The notes beneath the pieces are model-generated. The model did not search any database. It was not told the DNA's origin and saw nothing but the letters and a program-made list of their open reading frames with translations. A stretch of 64,000 nucleotides of DNA. Origin: Maratus speciosus (lineage: Eukaryota; Arthropoda; Arachnida; Araneae; Salticidae). How positions within the stretch are numbered: position 1 is the first letter of the stretch; the number at the start of each line of letters is the position of its first letter. The position numbers were made by a program, and so were the translations under genes. The stretch lies in assembly GCA_963932465.1 (NCBI GenBank), contig OZ010800.1, positions 33,172,852-33,236,851 of the forward strand. The letters are read 5' to 3'. This document shows positions 12,375-23,584 of this stretch, one piece after another.

Positions 12375-12774
12375 TATCTTAACCTTAACTTCACATAAAC
12401 TGTCTTAAAGTGCTGTACTGTCTGTTTTTAGCTTCTAAAATATTAATTTATAGCTATAAAATTAATGTTAATTTTGTTCTTTTTTTTAAACTGTTATTAT
12501 CAATTAACTAAGCATTTATTCTTTCTTGATATTATTTAAATTTTGTTTAATTTTTAGGTTTGTTCTGTTAGTTTGTTTGAAAGCATTTTTTCCCTCCCCC
12601 CCACCCCCACCCCCTTTTTTTCTCTTTCTTTTAACTCGTCGTTTTACTGGTTAATCGCATAGTATTAACTCTCATTGTTTCATGATAACTATAATAAGTA
12701 GCATGTGTACGGAATATTTCCATTCCCTACAAGTAGACTATGAAAGTTTCGACTGGCATTGATAATTCTCACTA
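11646..12774. repeat. Spacer with (AT)n and long (TTA)n microsatellites
   Basis: An (AT)n tract lies at about 12020-12048 and a near-pure (TTA)n/(ATT)n tract at about 12250-12373. C-runs occur at 11908-11920 and 12595-12613. No gene is recognised; the small open frames on both strands around 11810-12090 lie over the microsatellite and look spurious. Confidence 0.75.
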
Positions 12775-13518
12775 TCTATATTATAAAGGACAAACATATC
12801 TGTGCGTAACGCATACGTCATTTTGCGAATGGCAACACTTTGAAATTTGAAATGAAATTTTGGTTTTGTAATTTTCTCTATTGCAAATTTTAAACTTCTA
12901 AACATCGCACATTTTAAATTTTTACACCGTCGTATAAGGAAAAATATGTTCTTTTAAATGCAATTTGTTTGAAAACTGTATCTCAATTTAATTTTGAGAT
13001 ATTAATTTTTTTGTAGTTCTTATTACTTTTTTTGTAATCGTGGCAGCTGAAGTACTCCATTTCTGTTGAAAGTAAAGGGGGGGGGGGGATGAAAATAGTA
13101 GATTGCTGTATCTTTTTGTTGCCATTTTCTCATAAAAACCGAAAAAATTTGAAATTAAAATACGTGCTATGCCAAGAATGTTGTCTGTTATAAAACAAGT
13201 AAGTTTTGGCTTTATTTCGTTTTTATTTATCAATTAAATGATTTTGCGGTGCCGGCTCCATTGCGAAATATTAATAAACAATTTGCACATAAAAAAGTTC
13301 AAATTTCTCTCCCGCTAATTTTCTACAACGAAATTAAAGCTCCATCAATAAATAAACAAAAGCATAATATTTTTATGCTTATAATTATACGAATTTAACA
13401 TATATGTAATTTTACAAATTAAATTTTTAGAGCTGAATTGAGAAAAAATATGTGCTTTTAAATGTAATTTGCATGAAACAGAGTTGCTAGGCAACTGTTA
13501 AAGTAAAAGAAAAAACAT
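12775..13518 (+). mobile_element. Non-autonomous Helitron, family A, truncated copy
   Basis: It begins A|TCTATATTATAAAGGACAAA and shares ordered blocks with the copy at 14103: 'atggcaacactt', 'aacatcgcaca', 'ttttacaccgt', and later 'gaaattaaa' with 'catcaat'. It stops where another Helitron-like 5' end starts at 13519, so its 3' end is missing or displaced. Noncoding apart from chance frames. Confidence 0.6.
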
Positions 13519-14102
13519 AATCTATATATTGAAAACACAAGATAGCTTTTTTAGACATCTTCCCTGAACTTTCTACCGAACCAATTTTGCTAATAATTCT
13601 TTTTTTAAATGAAAGCTGTTCATGTGTAGATGTCCTCGTACTAGCTATTTTTCTAAATATTTCCACTTATACATTTTAAATTTAATTTGAAAAGTTTTTT
13701 GAAATTTCATCAAAATGGTAGCAATCGTGTTATTTCCACTGTTGCCGAAAAAAAGAAATATTTGAGTTTATTTATCCTTATTGAAAAAATAACTTTATTT
13801 TAAGTCTGAACAGAAAATGACGTCACTATTTAAAAAACATTTACCTCATATAGCTAATGTTACAATAAATTTTCATTCGGCTGATACCAAATTTGAGACA
13901 CTTGGCATAATGCTTCAGTAAGTGCCATACTAAAAAGAAAATAATCCTTTTATTTGATAAAATTATATATTTTACCACGCATACATCTAAAAGAAATCAG
14001 TTTCTGGAATTTGTACTTCGTGGTACTGAAATTAGAACCTCACAATACATTTTCACATGCAAAGTTGTAGCTGACAAACGGAACTTCACGTTTGAAAATT
14101 TA
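13519..14102 (+). mobile_element. Non-autonomous Helitron, family B, plus-strand copy
   Basis: It starts 'tctatatattgaaaacaca' at 13519 and is the inverted partner of 11110-11645 across about 500 bp. It lies between the family A 5' section and the next family A start, so the cluster is nested. The 3' terminus is not clear. Confidence 0.55.
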
Positions 14103-15319
14103 TCTATATAATGGAAAAATATGTCCATGCGTAACACTGACGTCATTTTGAGAATGGCAACACTTGACGATTAAATTTCGGTTTTGCAATCTTTGCTACT
14201 GCAAGTTTTTGAATTTCTAAACATCGCACATCTTCAATTTTTACACCGTTATATAGGGAAAAAATCTACTTTCAAATGCAATTTGAAAACTTTATCTTAA
14301 TTGATTTATTTATTATCTCTTTTTAAATAATTTTCAACCATAATGTTTTTAATCTATCTCCATTGCGTACAGGCTCCATTACGAAATAAGCCATTTGCAT
14401 TTAAAATAATATAAATAGTTCAGCATTTGTCCCTGACTAATTTTTTATAGCGAAATTAAAACTTCATCAATCTATTATATTAAAAAGTGACTGTCGGTTT
14501 GTATTTCACAGCTGTTCCTCCTAGAATATGGCATGTTGGGTGATCAAATTAACGTCAGTTATCCGCATGGGTTCGTGGATGCCAAAAGTGGTCGTAGGAT
14601 TTTAATATTTGATTATTTTTCGAGATATAAATTTTTACATTATTTTTAATGACATTTCTGTAATGGTGGAAACTAAAATTGCTCCATTTATGTGGATAGA
14701 AGAGATAAAAGGAAAACGACTCATACATATTCAAGCTTTAGGAATCCGTTTATTTTAGAAACACAAATTCGACTCTCGACTGGAATATTGAGATAAATTC
14801 TGTTGACGTCAAAAGAAAAAAAAAAAAAACGTCGTATGTTATTTTCATTTAACTTAAAGTCGAAAAGTAGATTTTCAACTACTGCCTTAAGATAGCTGTT
14901 AAACATTTCAGAAGCGGATATTAAAAATTAAATGTTTTAGCGAGAAAAAAAAATATTTCCCTAAATATTTATTTTAATTCATAAATGTAAAATGCTTCTG
15001 AATAAATTCGTCCAAACAAATTCATTTTTGTATAAGTTGACCCAAATGACATCATTTCTACCAACTCCAAAATTCGAAGCGAAATTTTGGAAAAGCGAAA
15101 AGCTTTAGGCAAATAAAGTTATAGTATATGTGCATTTTTATTGGGAATGCTTTTGACTTAAATTGTAAATATAACTTATTATTTGAAATATTGTATTTAA
15201 TAAAATGAATATTGTAATGGCTTTCTAAATTTACAATAAAGTTAAGATTTCATTTTTCGCAAAAAGATCGATTGTCTCATGCAATTCAAAAGCAACACAA
15301 CGGGTTGGTACGCAACTAG
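14103..15319 (+). mobile_element. Non-autonomous Helitron, family A, near complete
   Basis: It starts A|TCTATATAATGG at 14103 and ends with 'ggttggtacgcaactag' followed by T (CTAG at 15316-15319), matching Helitron termini inserted between A and T. A second internal TC-type start, A|TCTATTATATTAAAAAG near 14480, suggests a further nested or recombined copy sharing the same 3' end. About 1.2 kb, no coding capacity. Confidence 0.6.
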
Positions 15320-15747
15320 TAAGTATAAAGACCAAACAAGAAAAATTCCGAATTCCGCGCGCTTGCGTGTAAAGCATTTTGAGAAGGGTGTTTTTTGACT
15401 TTTGGACGGATGCATTTTGTCGGCTAGTCTTATTTTTATTTTTATTTCTATTTATTTTTATTTATTTTATTTTATTTTATCAAGCCTTTTACATAGACTA
15501 AACCATGTAAGTTACTCTTTTCTATAAAATTAATAGAATTGTTTTTTTCCCCTTCTGTTGCATTTTTAAAAATTGTTTAAAATTTATATTTTGATCTGAT
15601 AATAATTTTATTTTCATGCTTTTAGCGGAATTTTTTTACTTTTAAAGCTTTTTAAAAGTTTGGCTTATTAATTTGTATGCAGTTTTATTTACTTATTTTT
15701 TTAGGCACTTTTAATGTCTTTTTCTCTGCAACAGTTCCTTGAGTAAC

Positions 15748-15788
<41 letters not shown>

Positions 15789-16199
15789 AGTAGTCAATAT
15801 TATTTTCTGGAGTCTTGAACACTCACAGTAAAAAAAAGTTCTATAATATCAGTATGTTTTTTTTTTTCTTTTTTAAAGTTTTACTTATTTAATGTTTTGT
15901 TCTTTTTACAACTTCGATTCAGTAAACTCGGGAAGTATTTCACAATTGAGTGTATCCCCTCCCCTTCTCATTTCGGCATAACTTTCTGTCTTTATTTTTG
16001 TTTTATTTTATTTATTTTTATCTACAAAATTAATCTTCCCATTTTTGATTTAATTCTATCTTAGTCATTTTCGGTGATTTCGATCACCGGTTTTTGCTTT
16101 ACACTTATCTATTATTCCTTTCCTTCAAAGAAATCAGAGTTCTTCTCTAGTGATGCCTGGTTGTAATTTTCAGAGTACTTTTTATTGATAAATTGCGAT
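15320..16199. other. AT-rich spacer with long poly-T
   Basis: A TTTTA-type low-complexity stretch lies at about 15428-15480 and a poly-T run at about 15750-15787. No gene is recognised. The right part may contain the 5' untranslated region of the LINE that follows. Confidence 0.55.
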
Positions 16200-16272
16200 T
16201 AAATAAGTAGCATTAGTGAGAGAAAGTAAGGGCGTTAGAAGTTTGCGCTCTTAAGTAAAGTAAAGAAGTAAA

Positions 16273-17898
16273 ATGTCGGCAAAGGGCACTCAAAATAACT
16301 CATTAGTTGTTTAAAATTCCTATTCAGAGTCTGGAACTGACAATTCGTCTAACAACGACGCAGACAAGATTGGTGATGATACACAAGTGCAGTTATCAAC
16401 AGAAAATCATAACCAATTAGCGAGTTCTGAAATAATTGACGGGTCAAGATTAGAACATTCAATGCCACTTCGTTCAAAACGAATTAGAGATCTACGAAAG
16501 AATTTAAATGAGCAATCTCAAAAATCACCAAAAATAACTAAACGTTCACAATTAAAAGGCGAAGAATTGATTCCTTATGACGAGAAGGCCTCCCAAATGA
16601 CAACAGAGGTATTCATAGATCAAATGTATTGTCATTTAAAAGAACATGAAAAAGAAAGTAGTGAACATGCTCAGTTATACCGAGATCATCTAGAGCAGAG
16701 TGATTGTGAAATCACTCATCTCGAATTTGTGATCATCATTGTGAAACAGAACTGGAGACAATAAGAAAATAAAAAATCATAGAAGAGCAGCAGGACTTGA
16801 CGCAGCTAAAGGAAAGCGTGGATCAGATAAATGAACAATTGCAGGTACTCAAGGAACAGGCCCAAGCAAAAACAACAAAAGAGAAACTGACCCCATTCAT
16901 AAAAAACCTTAAGGAAGTAAGGCAGATATTAAACAATAAGGCTATGGATGTAACGGTACTTAAAGCTATAATAGACAGCCAGAAAGAATACATAAATTAT
17001 ATGGAAATTTCAAGATCTGAAAAAGAAGCACAAATGCTTAACGATATGCAATTCCTTCTAGAAGAACACCAAAACAAAATTAAAAGGCATTTAGAGCAAC
17101 AAACAAAAGCCATACAAGAAGCTCTTCAAATATCGGCAACCAATATGACACAAGCTTATGACATGCCACAACGTGATGACCAACAGAAATACACATTTGC
17201 TGAAATGGCAAACTTTCCACCATTGCCAAGAGACCACCCATCAATCGTAATAAACCCGAAGAGAAATGAAGTAACACTACCCATAATGAAAAAGATTTTG
17301 AACAATCTAAATATGCAAGACTTGCCAAAAATGGATTGCCAGTCAACAAGGCAAAACAACATCGTAGTAACCTGTAATGACTAACAGTATGTAGAAACAA
17401 TAAAGAGCAAATTAGCAGCAGTGGAAGATATAGCAGAGCACATGGAAATAAAGGAACAGCAACCTAAAATGGCTAGGATAATAATATTTGGTGCCCCAGA
17501 AGCCCCCAACACTAAAACCACATGATGAAGCTGATGGAAATAAAAAAGAAATGGATGTCGAACAACTCGAGCTATACAAGCGACAAACAGTTGATCCAGC
17601 ACTACAACGTAGTTTAAAAAGAAACTCTGTAAGCTACAAAATAATAAAAGTTCTCAAAGGACGTCAAGGACAGGCAGCCTCCCATTCAGTGCTACAACTT
17701 ATGGAAAGAGATGCCATAATCTTGCTGTCTCAGAAGATTTGTATCGGCTTCAATAGCTGTACTGTAAAACGCTACGCTTCAATACAGTGCTGCTTCAAAT
17801 GTCAAATAATCGGGCACACATCTAGAAATTACCCTAACGAAGAAGCGTTTGCAAACTGTGGTGGTAACCATAATGCGACAGACTGCACAACACGTTAA
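16273..17898 (+). pseudogene. LINE ORF1 (gag-like, zinc knuckle), frameshifted
   Basis: The likely start is the ATG at 16273 (MSAKGTQNN...), followed after 13 codons by an in-frame TAA at 16312. The same frame then continues to 16764, the next part is in another frame (16797-17384) and the last in a third (17488-17898). The first two thirds are rich in E, K and Q and look like a coiled coil. The end carries knuckles: 'CCFKCQIIGHTSRNYP' (final C replaced by Y) and 'CGGNHNATDC'. ORF1 proteins of this class bind the element RNA. At least two frameshifts and one stop make it non-functional. Confidence 0.75.
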
Positions 17899-18098
17899 TA
17901 TAACTGTGTTAACTGTAGACTCATAGTCAATAGACATGGAGGTGATTATAGGAAAGCTGGTGTCTACACCCAACACCCTGCCTACGATCGACAATGCGGC
18001 ACTTATTTAAAGAAAAAAGCAGAGGCCTTGGCATCACTGAATCATAAAGGTTATTCAAGTTAATCCAGAGTAATATACAACAGGAATTTCCACCATTA

Positions 18099-18790
18099 AA
18101 CTCAGTAAAATTCTTGCAAATCAACCTCAATCACTGCAGGGCTGCTAACACTGTAGCTGGGCGGCATATGGAGGAGAACTCCATAGATATCGCGCTGCTA
18201 CAAGACGCCTACTGCGGTGGGGGAGGAGTTTTGTTTGGATTTCCAACCGCCTGGAAGATTTTTCCTTCTAAAAAGCAATCCGTGCACTTGATAGTTCGGA
18301 ATACTAGTCTGATTATAAATCATCTTTTTACGGGTGACCATTGCATTTTTATTTCCATAACCTCGGTGGAAGGTGAATTCATTATCGGCTCAAACTACAT
18401 TGCACCTTCACTTGACTTCGATAACTCACTACAAGAGTGGCAGCACCTAATTACTCAAAGAAGACCTTTTTTATGTGGTGGTGATTTTAATGCGAACTCT
18501 CCGCTCTGGGGAAGTCCCAGAGAGGACTCTAGGGGGGGGGGGGAGAGTTTCATTGAATTTCTCGTCACTAACAACCTCTCAATCTCTAATATTGACAACC
18601 GTAAACATGCATTCATTAAAAGAAATAAATCGGGCACAATCGTGGCAAAAGGATTCCCAGACCATACTCTTGTTAATCCGTTTGCACTTACATTTATTCG
18701 TAACTGGTAAGTTGTTGATATACACACACTTTCTGATCATAAGCTCATTGAATTTTCTCTTCAAACCACCCCTCTTTTAGCCACGCAACG
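18099..18790 (+). pseudogene. LINE ORF2 endonuclease domain
   Basis: It opens with 'KFLQINLNHCRAA', the usual first strand of LINE endonucleases, and has 'LLQDAYCGGGG' where families have a QEPY-like motif. The catalytic 'CGGDFNANSPLWGS' is clear, as is 'SDHKLIEF' at the end. An in-frame TAA at 18708-18710 splits 'RNW' from 'VVDIHTLSDHK'. A G-run at 18532-18541 lies in the domain and is a likely slippage site. The domain nicks target DNA to prime reverse transcription. Confidence 0.8.
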
Positions 18791-19109
18791 CAGATACAAT
18801 ACAAAATTTGGAAATTATCAAAAAATTGATAAAATTCTAAAAAACAAACGAAACACACTTAATTTGAATTTGAATTCAATAACTAACACAGAAGAGCTAA
18901 ATATATTTACAGAATTGCTAATAGACACAATAAAAACGGCGATGCGAGCCACCTTCCGCCTTAAAAATCTTTGCAAGCACCTGTTTTTACATTTTGGTCT
19001 CACGAATTAAAATCAAAACGTAATTTACTAACATCTCTGCGTAAAAAACTTAAAAATTTGAAACAGCTAAATTCATCCCCTGAAATTATCCAACAATTCA
19101 AATCCTCAT

Positions 19110-20250
19110 ACAACAAATAGGCTGCCATTTACAAACGGTCTATTCTTGATGCCAAAGGCGCAGCTTGGAGGTCCTTTTGTTCGCACCAGAAGAATCCCTT
19201 TGGTGTTGCACAAAAATTCTTTTCTGGGAAGTTCTTCACTCCGGAGGAAATCCTCCTAGAGCGGCCTTTGGGCTCTTCGTCTAGACGTAATAATCTCGAA
19301 TTCCTTACCAATCATCTTTTTGGTGAAACAGTATATCCAAACCATAATAATCTTGGCATAAATTTTCGAATAACTCTGATAAACCTTTTTCTAATGCCGA
19401 ACTTCGCGCCACTCTTGGTCTCTCTTGATATTCAAGAACCTTTCGATAATGTTGAGTGGAGAGACATTCTCCTCCAACTTAGCCTTCTAAATTGTCCGGG
19501 TAATATTGCTGGAGTCATTCGTTCCTATCTCTCTGAGAGAAGCATTCTTCTTAACTGGGGAGCGGGAATCTCTATCCACCCACAGAAAAAAGGTTGTCCT
19601 CAAGGTTTCTGCCTAGGGCCAATTCTTTGGCTCCTCATAGCTAATATAATTTTCTCAGAATTCGAAAAACTTGGATACTTGCTTTTTGCTTTCGCGGATG
19701 ACTTCAGCTTTATTTTCTCTGGTTTTCGGCGTCTGGACTTGGAGTTGGAGGCTGCTTTTGCTCTTCCAATTTTCTGCCAGTTGCTGGCGTCTCTGCATCT
19801 GCAACTTTCAACTAATAAATCCCAAAACCTAACATTTGCAAAACTGTATAAACTTAAAAGGAAACCCACCATCAGAATAAATAGCACTAGTGTCCATCAT
19901 GTCTCTAACCTTAAATTGTTAGGATTGTCAATAGATGAGCACTTGAAGTGGTTCGCTCATATTAATTGCCTTAAACTCAAACTAGTAAAATTTTATCACA
20001 ACTCAAATAAATTAACCACTAAATCTTGCGGTATTAAAAGCCATATGCTAAAAATTTGGTACTCTACTATTGTTGAAAAAATTATCACCTATGGGGCATC
20101 TATTTAGGGGGGGGGGGGCGAGAAATCTTACAAAAGCAGCACTTAATAAATTAGTTTCTATACAAAGGATGTTTCTTTTGTAAATTTCTAGGGGATATAG
20201 AACTATTTCCAGTGATGCTCTCAATATCTTGACAGGTATTCCTCCCATTT
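19110..20250 (+). pseudogene. LINE ORF2 reverse transcriptase domain, internally deleted
   Basis: The pre-RT region 'AAWRSFCSHQKNPFG' is present near 19160. RT motif A reads 'LVSLDIQEPFDNVEW' (about 19420-19460), motif B region 'CPQGFCLGPILW' (about 19596-19630) and the catalytic motif C 'FAFADDFSF' (about 19687-19713). Motifs expected between the pre-RT part and motif A seem to be missing, so there is an internal deletion near 19340-19390. The main frame stops at 20105, just before a G-run (20108-20117). The downstream text 'YRTISSDALNILTG' continues the family pattern until it is cut by the insertion at 20251. Confidence 0.8.
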
Positions 20251-20339
20251 CATAAAAAGTGGGGAAGGATTGTACTTTGTGCCAATATATTAAGAAAAAG
20301 AAGAAACAACGTATAAAGGCACAAATAAAATGTGTTTAA

Positions 20340-20389
20340 AAGCATACAGCTGTTTCAAAACCTCTAAGGTTTCCTCATCAGTGCTTAAA
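20340..20389 (-). ncRNA. Hammerhead-ribozyme-like motif, left arm
   Basis: This is the inverse complement of the motif at 20705-20760, with the same 'CTGATGAG' and 'GAAACAGCTGT' core read on the minus strand. Because the arms are palindromic, a transcript of either strand would contain one sense copy of the motif. Confidence 0.5.
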
Positions 20390-20704
20390 ATAAAAGTTAA
20401 AACTAAGACATTGTGTAAAAAGAGGGGGGGAGAGAGGTGGACAGAGAGTCAGAAAAGCGTACCTTTCAGCTCTACTGCCAACGGTGAAATGCGACCTACG
20501 GCTGACAAACAGTTACGGAGTTGATCTCACGCGCATATTCAGGGAGACCAATCAAAATACCCAATTGCTCTTCAAGAGCAATTGGTGAGCAGCGTAGGTC
20601 GCATTTCACCGTTGGCAGTAGAGCTGAAAGGTACGCTTTTCTGACTCTCTGTCCACCTCTCTCCCCCCCCTCTTTTTACACAATGTCTTAGTTTTAACTT
20701 TTAT

Positions 20705-20760
20705 TTTAAGCACTGATGAGGAAACCTTAGAGGTTTTGAAACAGCTGTATGCTTTTAAAT
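20705..20760 (+). ncRNA. Hammerhead-ribozyme-like motif, right arm
   Basis: 'CTGATGAG' at 20713-20720 is followed by a stem ('aaacc' pairing 'ggttt'), then 'GAAA' at 20738-20741 and the self-complementary 'cagctg'. This is the order of the hammerhead core (CUGANGA, stem II, GAAA, short stem III). Stem II is off by one nucleotide at its base, so activity is uncertain. Penelope-like elements are known to carry such ribozymes in their terminal repeats. Confidence 0.5.
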
Positions 20761-20817
20761 ACATTTTATTTGTGCCTTTATACGTTGTTTCTTCTTTTTC
20801 TTAATTCCTCCCATTTC

Positions 20818-21733
20818 CATTACCATTAAATATGAGTTCACTAAAAGTAACGTCATCCATTTGGAGAATGACGCTATCTCACAGCAATATTTTCCATGAA
20901 TGATAATACAGCGTAAGATTCTTGGCTGGCAGTTTCATCCGGCAGATGAGACTTCCCACCTACAAGTAAATCCGACTATAAATTCTTACTCTCCCACTCA
21001 AAATGTTATGGTCTTCACCGATGGCCCACGCACTGTTACCGGAGTAGGGGCAGCCTTCTGCGCTACGAAAGGGAATGAAGTGACTCATCAGTGGTCCTGC
21101 AGGCTAGATAACAATAATTCCATTTTCCAAGCCGAACTCTTTGCCATCTTTAAAGCTTTAGAGTGGATTTCTCAACAAAACCAAAAAATTTTAATTCCAA
21201 TTTTTATCGATAGTCTTTCAAGCCTGCAGGCTATCTGTTCCTTTGGCTCAACAAATCCACAGGTTATTGAGATTAAATTACTTCTCAAAAATCTTCTCTG
21301 GAAAACCTATTTAAGCCACGTTTTAGCCCATAAGGGTATCCTGGGAAATAAAACGGCAGGTATGTTGGCAAAGGAGGCAACTGCTAGACCATCAATTGAT
21401 TTTTCATTTCCAGTACCGCACTCACACATCAAAAGACATCTTCGCGCTCACTTTATGAAACAATGGCAGGATTACTGGGACTACTCAGATAAGGGTAGAT
21501 ATACCTATGATCTGGTCCCAGCGATATCTTTGGATCTTCTTCTGCTCACTCCATCCACTACAGCTTTCCTCACTGGTCATGGTCCTTTTGGGGCACACCT
21601 CTTCAAGTTCAAAAGAGCCCTTTCTCCTCTATGTGAGTGCGGTGATGTTGCTGATGCCTCTCATTATTTCTATAATTGTCCTTTAACAACTCGTTGGCAT
21701 ATTCGCCGTCCTCCTGTTCTTCCAGATGGTTGA
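20818..21733 (+). pseudogene. LINE ORF2 RNase H domain
   Basis: After the insertion the frame resumes, and from 20900 it is open for 277 codons. RNase H signatures are visible: 'VFTDGPRTVTGVGAAF' (first acidic residue in TDG), 'IFQAELFAIFKALEW' (catalytic E), 'PIFIDSLSSLQAI' (second D) and 'VLAHKGILGNKTAGMLAKEA' (the HxGIxGNExAD-like end, with D changed to G). The C-terminus has a zinc-like 'CECGDVADASHYFYNC'. An in-frame stop near 20897 separates it from the RT side. This is the best preserved part of the LINE. Confidence 0.82.
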
Positions 21734-21980
21734 CTAGCAAATATTTTATCGTTCCCGATTTTGCTCTCAAAGCTTAAAAATATCTTCAACTTCTTATGTA
21801 GCCTTTCAGTTTTATTCCATGACTGAAACAGGGATTTGGATTCCCCCTTATTCAGTACCCAATGTCGGGTCGCAGCAACCTGTATAATATTGTTTCACTT
21901 TGTATAATATTGCATTATTTTATGTCCTTATTGCTGTTTCACAAACTTTGCTACTGTAACATTTATTTATATCTTTTATA

Positions 21981-23262
21981 GGGGAGACTAGGGAGGGTTG
22001 ACCAACTTTTTACAAAATGATTTTTTATTTTTTAAATATTGAACGTAGAATAAAGTTTTATATATCAATTTAGTCGTTATACAATCAGTTATCAAAATAA
22101 AATTGCTACATAAGTGTAACATATAAGAAATCTGAAAAATGATTGATTTTAGACATGAAAAAATAATGGGTCAAGGCTCCCCATATATGGGAGGCTTGAC
22201 CCACTTTTGTTTATATTGCGATATTTGTGAATAGAAATAAAATCAGTTTAAAAAAAGCAAAATAGCTTTATGTTACATGCCTTAATTATTATTAAAAAAT
22301 ATTTTTTTAAATATGATACCCAAACAAACCTGCTAAGATGCTATCGCAAGTCAGAAGAGAAAAAAAATTATTTTGAATAGGATTGTGTCTGAGCAGGTAT
22401 AATTATATAGCAGAGAAAATGAAATTTTAACATTTAAGGCAGTATTCTGTTAGAGACGGGTTCTGTTTTCATAGTGTTTCGTGTAATTATGTCCGGATTT
22501 AAGAGCCACTGTCCCGCTTATTTTTTTCTCTTAGTCCTATTTTTGTGTCACTCGAGCAGACAACTCCAGTTGTCACATAGTTTGTCTTCATCTCACTGTA
22601 TTCACAGTGGTGAAATTTGTCTACATACCTTCCTAAAGTTTTTAAATCGATGCTATGTTCTTTTGCAGCCGTATGAGCACTTAACTTATCATTAACATGA
22701 TTTAAAACTCTAAGGGCAAAGTACTTTCAGTGCTAAAATTTTGAAATAAATGACTGGCACCGGAATTTATGAACAAATTTATTTGGAAATAAGAAAAAGG
22801 CTATATTTCACATATATATTAAATGGAAAAGATTTTAGTAAAATTCTGGTGCCATTGTGACTTTTCGGAATTAAAATTAAGTGGTTTTATAAACATACCC
22901 CTGCGCCTGAAAGGGGGTTAAGACTGCTGCTTTCATCCTTTTTAGCCCTTTCTAGTCTTTCCCACTGTTTCTATTTACCTATTGTAAGTAATATTTAAAT
23001 GGAAAAAAGCTGTTATAAACTTTCCCATTTTCTAGAAATTTTTCACATTTTTCTTTAGTCAGTTTTGAACATTTTCTTTTCCATCACATCATTTTATTGT
23101 AGTTTTACAGAATAAATTTGCATTATTTTATATATATAACATTTAACTTTTCCTTATGCACAGTGTATAATAAAAAGATTCCCAAAACAACTTAATTAAG
23201 GAAGCATGGGGCATCTGATCAACCCTCCCTCACATTGACTGGGTTAAGCCTCCCTACACAGA
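21981..23262. mobile_element. Inverted-repeat element with internal hairpin
   Basis: The left end 'tagggagggttgacc' and the right end 'gggttaagcctcccta' are approximate inverse complements 1.28 kb apart, and a second right-hand block 'gatcaaccctccct' also mirrors the left end. Inside, at 22168-22206, lies an imperfect palindrome made of the same motif ('gggtcaaggctccc' facing 'gggaggcttgaccc'). The only sizeable frame (22474-22695) matches nothing. Class uncertain. Confidence 0.5.
22710..22917. mobile_element. MITE, piggyBac-like, diverged copy
   Basis: It shares 'ggtgccattgtgacttt' and 'aaaattaagtgg' with the element at 58462-58671 and ends 'ctgaaagggggttaa' with TTAA at 22918-22921. The left end 'ctttcagtgc' mirrors the right 'gcgcctgaaag'. 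It appears to be inserted in the 21981-23262 element. The left boundary is approximate. Confidence 0.45.
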
Positions 23263-23580
23263 TCTTTTCTAAAGAATAGTGCATTGTTCTGTTTAGCCTA
23301 ACTTACTGTACAATCTTTATGCCTGGAATGAAGGCTCGATACTTCTTCATTACTTTAAATCTACTTACTTAAATTTCTATGATATAATTTATCTGAAAAA
23401 AGCTTACAAAATACTTCTAAAAAACAGAACTTTTAGGTTGAAAACGCCTCATAATTCATTTTTCCCACACCTTGTTCGATTATATCTATGAAATGAAGAC
23501 TTAAAAAAGCAATTAAAGCCTTTGTGCAGGAATATTAAAAAGCAGTAAACCAACGTTTAAAATGCACAAATAATGCGTGA
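23263..23580. other. Spacer, nothing recognised
   Basis: AT-rich DNA between the inverted-repeat element and the Penelope-like element. No frame or repeat of note. Confidence 0.5.
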
Positions 23581-23584
23581 AAAG

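Larger units (their letters stand above)
20252..20803. mobile_element. Palindromic Penelope-derived insertion in the LINE
   Basis: The insertion is bounded by an exact 14-bp target duplication 'attcctcccatttc' (20238-20251 and 20804-20817). After a 38-bp unique lead, two arms of about 213 bp (20290-20502 and 20590-20804) are almost perfect inverse complements. The 87-bp spacer holds a perfect 25-bp palindrome at 20561-20585. Both arms contain the 'gaaacagctgt' block typical of Penelope-like element terminal regions, and a related block occurs next to the Penelope RT at 23585-23640. Flanks resume the LINE reading frame, so the insertion is secondary. Confidence 0.8.
16200..21970 (+). mobile_element. 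LINE (I-superfamily non-LTR retrotransposon), decayed
   Basis: In order on the plus strand are ORF1 with coiled coil and zinc knuckles, an apurinic-like endonuclease, a reverse transcriptase and an RNase H. This order and the presence of RNase H place it in the I superfamily (I, R1, LOA and relatives). It is broken by frameshifts, stops, a deletion in the RT and a 552-bp palindromic insertion at 20252-20803. The ends were not pinned down: the 5' limit is taken as shortly before the ORF1 start and the 3' limit where a different element begins near 21980. No poly-A tail is obvious. Confidence 0.8.

Noticed and set aside
19129..19887. Minus-strand frames across the LINE reverse transcriptase
   Set aside because: Shadows of the plus-strand RT coding sequence.
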